This document shows positions 59,760-64,000 of a stretch of DNA of 64,000 nt, piece after piece. The stretch covers positions 8,700,207 through 8,764,206 of the forward strand of contig CM023536.1 in the NCBI GenBank assembly GCA_013350335.1. The letters are read 5' to 3'. This stretch comes from Chimonanthus salicifolius (Eukaryota; Streptophyta; Magnoliopsida; Laurales; Calycanthaceae). Every line of letters starts with the position of its first letter. Within the stretch, counting starts at the first letter, position 1. The translations under genes and the position numbers were made by a program. The notes beneath the pieces are model-generated. The model saw only the letters and a list, made by a program, of their open reading frames with translations. It was not told the origin of the DNA and did no database searches.

Positions 59760-60780
59760 GAAGAAGAAGAAAGAGAAACAGATGGGAAAAAGGCTCTACC
59801 TTAATTTATTTATTTTTTATTCAATCCACCATGTGTGTTCCTCAGTTTACAACCATAGCTTATATAGAAAAACTAAGAACTCTAAATAGAATATGCGAAT
59901 TAGGGAAGCCACGTGAGTGGTTTTCAAATCTTTTGCAACTTCTAAACTTGTCTAAGACTCCTAAACAAACCTAGGAAAGCCACCAACCTAACTTCCTTAC
60001 TAAACCAGGGACTCTGGATCCTAGATAGGATCTAACAAAATAGAAATAAAAATAAATACAAAAATGCTAAATATTCCTTATAAGCTCTGCGTGTCCTACA
60101 TCATTCCCCCGGTCTTGAAATGAACTCATCCTCGAGTTGAAATCAGTAAAATCACAAGGCCACCAAACAAAGATGAAGACCAAGGCCATAGATACAACTG
60201 ATGAAGCTTGTAACTGCACAATCGTCAATGCATGGAAAAGGAAAGCTTTCATTTTGTGGGACGAAGAAGCCAAAAACTACAAACTGGCTCAAGCATGGAC
60301 GAACCAAGTTGATCGCGAAGGGGTCTTCATATGGCACTGGAGTGAGTACACGGCCTGATGGTATTGTCGAATGCGGCTCCAAAGGGAGGACAGGAGGCGG
60401 GAAGGGTTTGGTAATTGGTGGTGGTGGTGGGGGAGGTGGTGGAGGTGTTAGTATTGGTGGTGGTGGTGGATCGACACTCGTCTGTTGCATCAACTGTGGC
60501 TGCCGGCAACACAAGTGGCTATTTCACCAACACGGGCAATGTCGGTGGGGTCACAACTTCTGAAGTAGCAAGTATGAACTCTGAGTCTAACTCCAGGGCA
60601 GGCACGAACTCCAAGTTTTCGTTCACCGCCTTCATGTCTCTGCCACTTCTATATTGCAATATTTCTTTTATTTGGTGTAAAAATTCTTGAAAGTTAGATC
60701 GCATGTCAAAGAAAAGTTCTTTAATCTCAGCTCTGGTAATGTACTTATAACCACTATGGGTCGCCATTGAGTCCACTTGA
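59760..60780 (-). mobile_element. Ty3/gypsy-like remnant with one LTR
   Basis: On the minus strand the LTR begins TGTAGGACACGCAGAGC at about 60,101. It has a TATA-like CTATATAAGC near 59,855 and AATAAA near 59,815. Just upstream, SRMSSFQDRGND resembles a typical gypsy polyprotein end. Further upstream is a gag-like start MATHSGYKYITRAEIKELF (60,700-60,765) and a polyproline stretch. Protease, RT and integrase are gone, so it is a large internal deletion or a non-autonomous derivative. The lower limit is uncertain. Confidence 0.55.
60410..60475. repeat. (GGT)n microsatellite
   Basis: Runs of GGTGGTGG encode polyproline on the minus strand and poly-Gly/Val on the plus strand, which creates several overlapping spurious open frames. 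Confidence 0.9.
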
Positions 60781-63460
60781 TGCCAAGGGTTGAATCGAGA
60801 TGGGGTGTGAACATAATTGGGTGACTTAGGCGAATGGGAATAGAAATGAACGGAGTGGTAGTTATAGGGCTCATTATATCAGTTAAATGGGTAGGTGATG
60901 GGATTAAAGGAAGAGGGCTAGTAGGGCTGGGTAAATGGTTTAATGGATGGGTGAGGTGGGACCCAAGGGTTGGGCATGGAGTGAGGTCGTTCAAATGGAT
61001 AATGGGTTGTGGTCAAACTAAGCTAAAGGATTGACCAAACCTGAATGACTGCATTGCCCCCCAAAGCATGACAAAAAGGGCTCTCGAGAAGGTTCCATCA
61101 ATAAGTCCGGCTACCTAGGTTGAACTCCAATCTCCTTGTTGACTGCAAGGCCAATTTTAACACCTGAAGGGTTGCCAATTCTTATTGGGAGGAAGGCAAA
61201 GGAAGAAAGGGCTGATAGGAGATGGATCTGCAGGAGTAAGCATCGCCTAGGATGAACCTTGTTGCTGCTAGAAGGAGAAGAGGCGTGAGATCGGATTGCA
61301 TTGGAACTGCGAAGGGATGGAAGGGAGAGGTTTTAAGGTCAGGAGGTTAGAACTAAAATAACTGGGGCAGGAGAATAGGTTGGGTTAGACAATTCTGCAA
61401 GAGAAGTTGGGCTCTCCTGGATTGCTGAAGAAACTGGGTCAGGAATAGGGAGGCCTGCCTCAAGGTCAAGGTTAGATCGGGTTAGGTTAGGCAATTTTGT
61501 AGGAGATTGGGTGGGCTCTCATGGATTGGATCATCTAGAGTTGGGCCAGCGTTTGGGAGAGGGAAAAGAAGAGTTGGGTTAGGCTTATCTTGGAGAATTC
61601 TGGTTGGGCTCTGTTGCACGTGGTCTGAGACTGTGGAGGTGGTTGGATCAGCATCAGTGAGAGTGGAAGACAGAGTGAGGTCTGGCTTTTTTGGGTAATT
61701 TAGCTGGGCTCTCCCGGACTGGGCCTGTGAGGGGAGAGGGGGTTCTTGGGTTAGAAAGGCCAATGACTAGAATGGTTTTAGGCACGGTGGTTGCAACTCA
61801 CTGGTGATACAAGAATCATGGGCTAGAAGAGGAGGCCCAAACAAGAAAGGCCTTGGTGGACTAGGCCGAAGCCCACGAACAGGATCAAGGTTTAGATGAG
61901 TCAGCCCATACCCGAAGGTTGCAGCAGGGACAAAAAGGCGATTAAAACCACGCTAGGTTCATCTCTCCTGGACCCAAGTCTTGCTCTCCCTTCCTATGTA
62001 CTTTTTCTTTAAAGAAATTTTTGTTTTACTGCTCAAGATGAAAAGTTTGACACTGTGCGTAGGAGACACATGTGAGGGAGAGGATAAAAAGAGATAAAAA
62101 TGGGACAAGTGGTGGATGGAAGAGGGCAACGGTTGGGAAGGAGTCCACTTAGAGAAAGGCAGCAGAGGGAGGAGAGGTGGAGACGTTTCCTCGATTCATT
62201 GAAAGTCTTCCTGCACACTCACCTCGAAGCAGCGAAGAACACGTGGTGGAAGAGGGAGTAGAGGGTTGACTTCCCTTGATTGGTTGCAACAGCAATGGGA
62301 AAATCACTGCTGGACACGTGGCTGGAGGAGCAGAGGAGGTTTGACTGGGCTTGACCAGATCTCGTTGGCACTCCTGAGAGATATTCTGTCGATTGACGCC
62401 GGAGGATGGAGTTTGCAAGGGAATATTGATGGTGGGAATCTGAAATCGAGGAGCATTCTAGAGGGGAGGAAGAGAGAGATCATCTTCCACCGATATTCTG
62501 AGTTCCACCCTATTGTCACCAGCTTTCATCAGACTGGATTTGATGTCCATGAGTTAAGGCCCTCCAATGAACCCTGAAATGGGTAAAAAGGAAATGTTTG
62601 CAAGATGAAGTGAAAGGGTCCACCACTACATTGCTGAGGAGATCTCCAGCAGCCTTGATTGCTTACCAAGGCACGAAGGGGCAGGCCATAGACTCAAACC
62701 CAAACTGATCTGCAATAAAGGTCATTTAACCAGAAAACAAAGTTGGAGAAAGCGGTTGCTTGAAGAGATGACAGCTCATTCAACAATCGAGTGGCCTCTT
62801 CCACAACCTCAAACGAAATCAAAACATGGGAAGAATCTATTCTGCTGACAACTTCTCCATTGCACTCCCATTCTGAAAACCAAGCCTCCAGGGAAGTGAT
62901 AGCAACCGCCAGAGGGGAGAGTAACAATAAGACAGTTCTTTAAATGATCTGACCTCCTGTCAACCAAAGCTTTGCCAAGAATAATTGATTTGCATTTCCC
63001 GGAGACGACAGTCCAAACAGGGGCAGAAACAACTTGGGAAAAAGAGGGTTTCTAAACAGCAACCAGGGAACAAGAGAGAGCTTCAATAGATGGAGGACTA
63101 TGGGTGGAAGAAGGTGGAGCTGAGGAGCTGAGGCTTGACCTAAGAAGGGAGCAGGATATTTGGCCATCTAAACTGAAAGTTTGCAACCCTTGAAGGCGCA
63201 GTCCATTGACATCAACAATCACTTGGAGGGCATCCACTTCAGTCGTGAAACGAACGAAGGCAAAACCTCGATGAGTCTTGGTCCTCCTTCAAAACAGGTA
63301 TGTAGCTATCCACAATTTTCAAAAATTTGTGAAAAAGAGCAAAAATATCTAATGTGGAGAAGGATTCAAGTAGGTTGGAAAGGAACAGAGAGGAGGATTT
63401 TTTTTCTTTTCCTCGAGCCTACTGGACTGCAGAGGAGGAGGGAGAAGGGGAGGAGATGAC

Positions 63461-64000
63461 AAGGACAGGATAAGGGAGGGAGAAGAGGGAGGGAGAAGTG
63501 GTCATGGCATAGTCCTATTCTAGCCTTTGCACATCAATAGTATTCAGACATTTGGGTTCATGGGTTACAGCAATGTCTTAGTTGGTCTTTGGCAACTACT
63601 AAGAGTGGAGATTTCAACTTCGAGAAAATTAGAGATTACAACATTGGCATTTGGAAGCTAGTTGATTAAGACCAAATATGTTGGAAAATGGGGAACCCTG
63701 TACAAGGAGACCTGCAATCTCCCCAAACTATCATGCCAAGAGCTCTTCCTTGTCCTATATTGCACCACTATTGCCACAGTGACCATCAATCTTTCCCTCT
63801 TCCGGCAACAGCCAAACAGCAAGATCTAATTTAGAGTTAATTTTTTTGAAAGGTTAATTTAGAGTTAATTTTTCCCAATCTCCCAGATTCAGAATCTCCA
63901 AGCTCAGCATTTACCAGTTTCCAAATACACTTATAATTTCAGCTTAACTAAAATTGTTAGGATTCTCGCTAGTTCACTCCCTGTGGTCAACTGAGATGAA
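63461..64000. other. Intron or intergenic, no feature seen
   Basis: No exon of FY or repeat boundary recognised before the window ends. Confidence 0.5.

Larger units (their letters stand above)
58380..63460 (-). mobile_element. Decayed L1-type LINE, ORF1 and endonuclease (FY intron)
   Basis: On the minus strand, ORF1 lies at about 62,600-63,240. It has DUF4283-like features (HVLISFEVVEEATRLLNEL, then VWV and VYGLPLRA). A Pro-rich tail region follows at 61,000-62,400. The ORF2 endonuclease begins MKILSWNVRGLGDPSKR at 59,167, with CFQESKLED, WCICGDFNIIRF and SDHWPL-like sequence to about 58,420. Stops and shifts occur throughout. Reverse transcriptase is absent, so the 3' half is missing. A Ty3-like segment interrupts the ORF1-ORF2 region. 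Confidence 0.78.

Noticed and set aside
60201..60563. Glycine-rich protein gene on the plus strand
   Set aside because: The glycine run is the (GGT)n microsatellite inside a gypsy-like remnant; the other strand gives gag-like sequence.
57783..64000. Further FY WD40 exons in the window
   Set aside because: Searched for the expected GHTKDVT and earlier repeat sequences on the minus strand and did not find them; only LINE and gypsy-like material seen.

Overview
The window is nuclear DNA from a flowering plant. The evidence is two intron-rich plant genes with canonical GT-AG splicing and plant-only families, surrounded by plant-type transposable elements: L1-type LINEs with plant RNase H, Ty1/copia, a very large LTR, TRIMs primed by initiator tRNA-Met, hAT and Mutator MITEs, Stowaway MITEs and tRNA-derived SINEs. 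It is AT-rich, gene-poor and repeat-rich, with multi-kilobase introns loaded with nested insertions. That would fit a large angiosperm genome (a magnoliid or other non-grass is my guess only).

Region 1-9,300 is intergenic and holds dispersed MITEs and SINE-like copies but no recognisable gene. Region 9,305-14,788 (minus strand) is a complete 11-exon gene for a vacuolar cation/proton exchanger of the CAX2 type, 450 residues. I reconstructed every splice site and the reading frame closes without error. Directly after its stop codon, in the same frame, lies a 118-codon open stretch (8,948-9,304) that looks like real coding sequence of an unidentified protein.

Region 14,860-37,100 is intergenic. 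Its main landmark is a roughly 3.5 kb solo LTR (19,682-24,433 with a GGTAA duplication). It sits inside an older inverted-repeat element and carries two oppositely oriented TRIM retrotransposons. A solo LTR and a diverged copy of the same TRIM family lie at 33.6 and 34.5 kb. A family of hAT-like MITEs built from the palindrome ATATCGGCCGATAT recurs through this half.

Region 37,117-57,782 (minus strand) holds the last six recognised exons of FY/WDR33, the WD40 and PPLP-motif subunit of the mRNA 3'-end processing complex. Its N-terminal exons lie beyond the right edge. Two of its introns are about 8 kb. The last intron holds a decayed Ty1/copia element (37,499-44,370, minus strand) that itself contains two LINE insertions and a hAT insertion. 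The 8.3 kb intron holds opposed LINEs and two hAT elements of one family. The remaining introns hold a 5'-truncated LINE (56,399-57,096) and a long decayed LINE with DUF4283-like ORF1 and endonuclease (58,380-63,460), interrupted by a Ty3/gypsy-like remnant.

The two host genes act in unrelated processes (vacuolar Ca/Mn transport and mRNA polyadenylation with flowering control), and nothing suggests joint regulation. I found no CRISPR, operon or bacterial-type feature.
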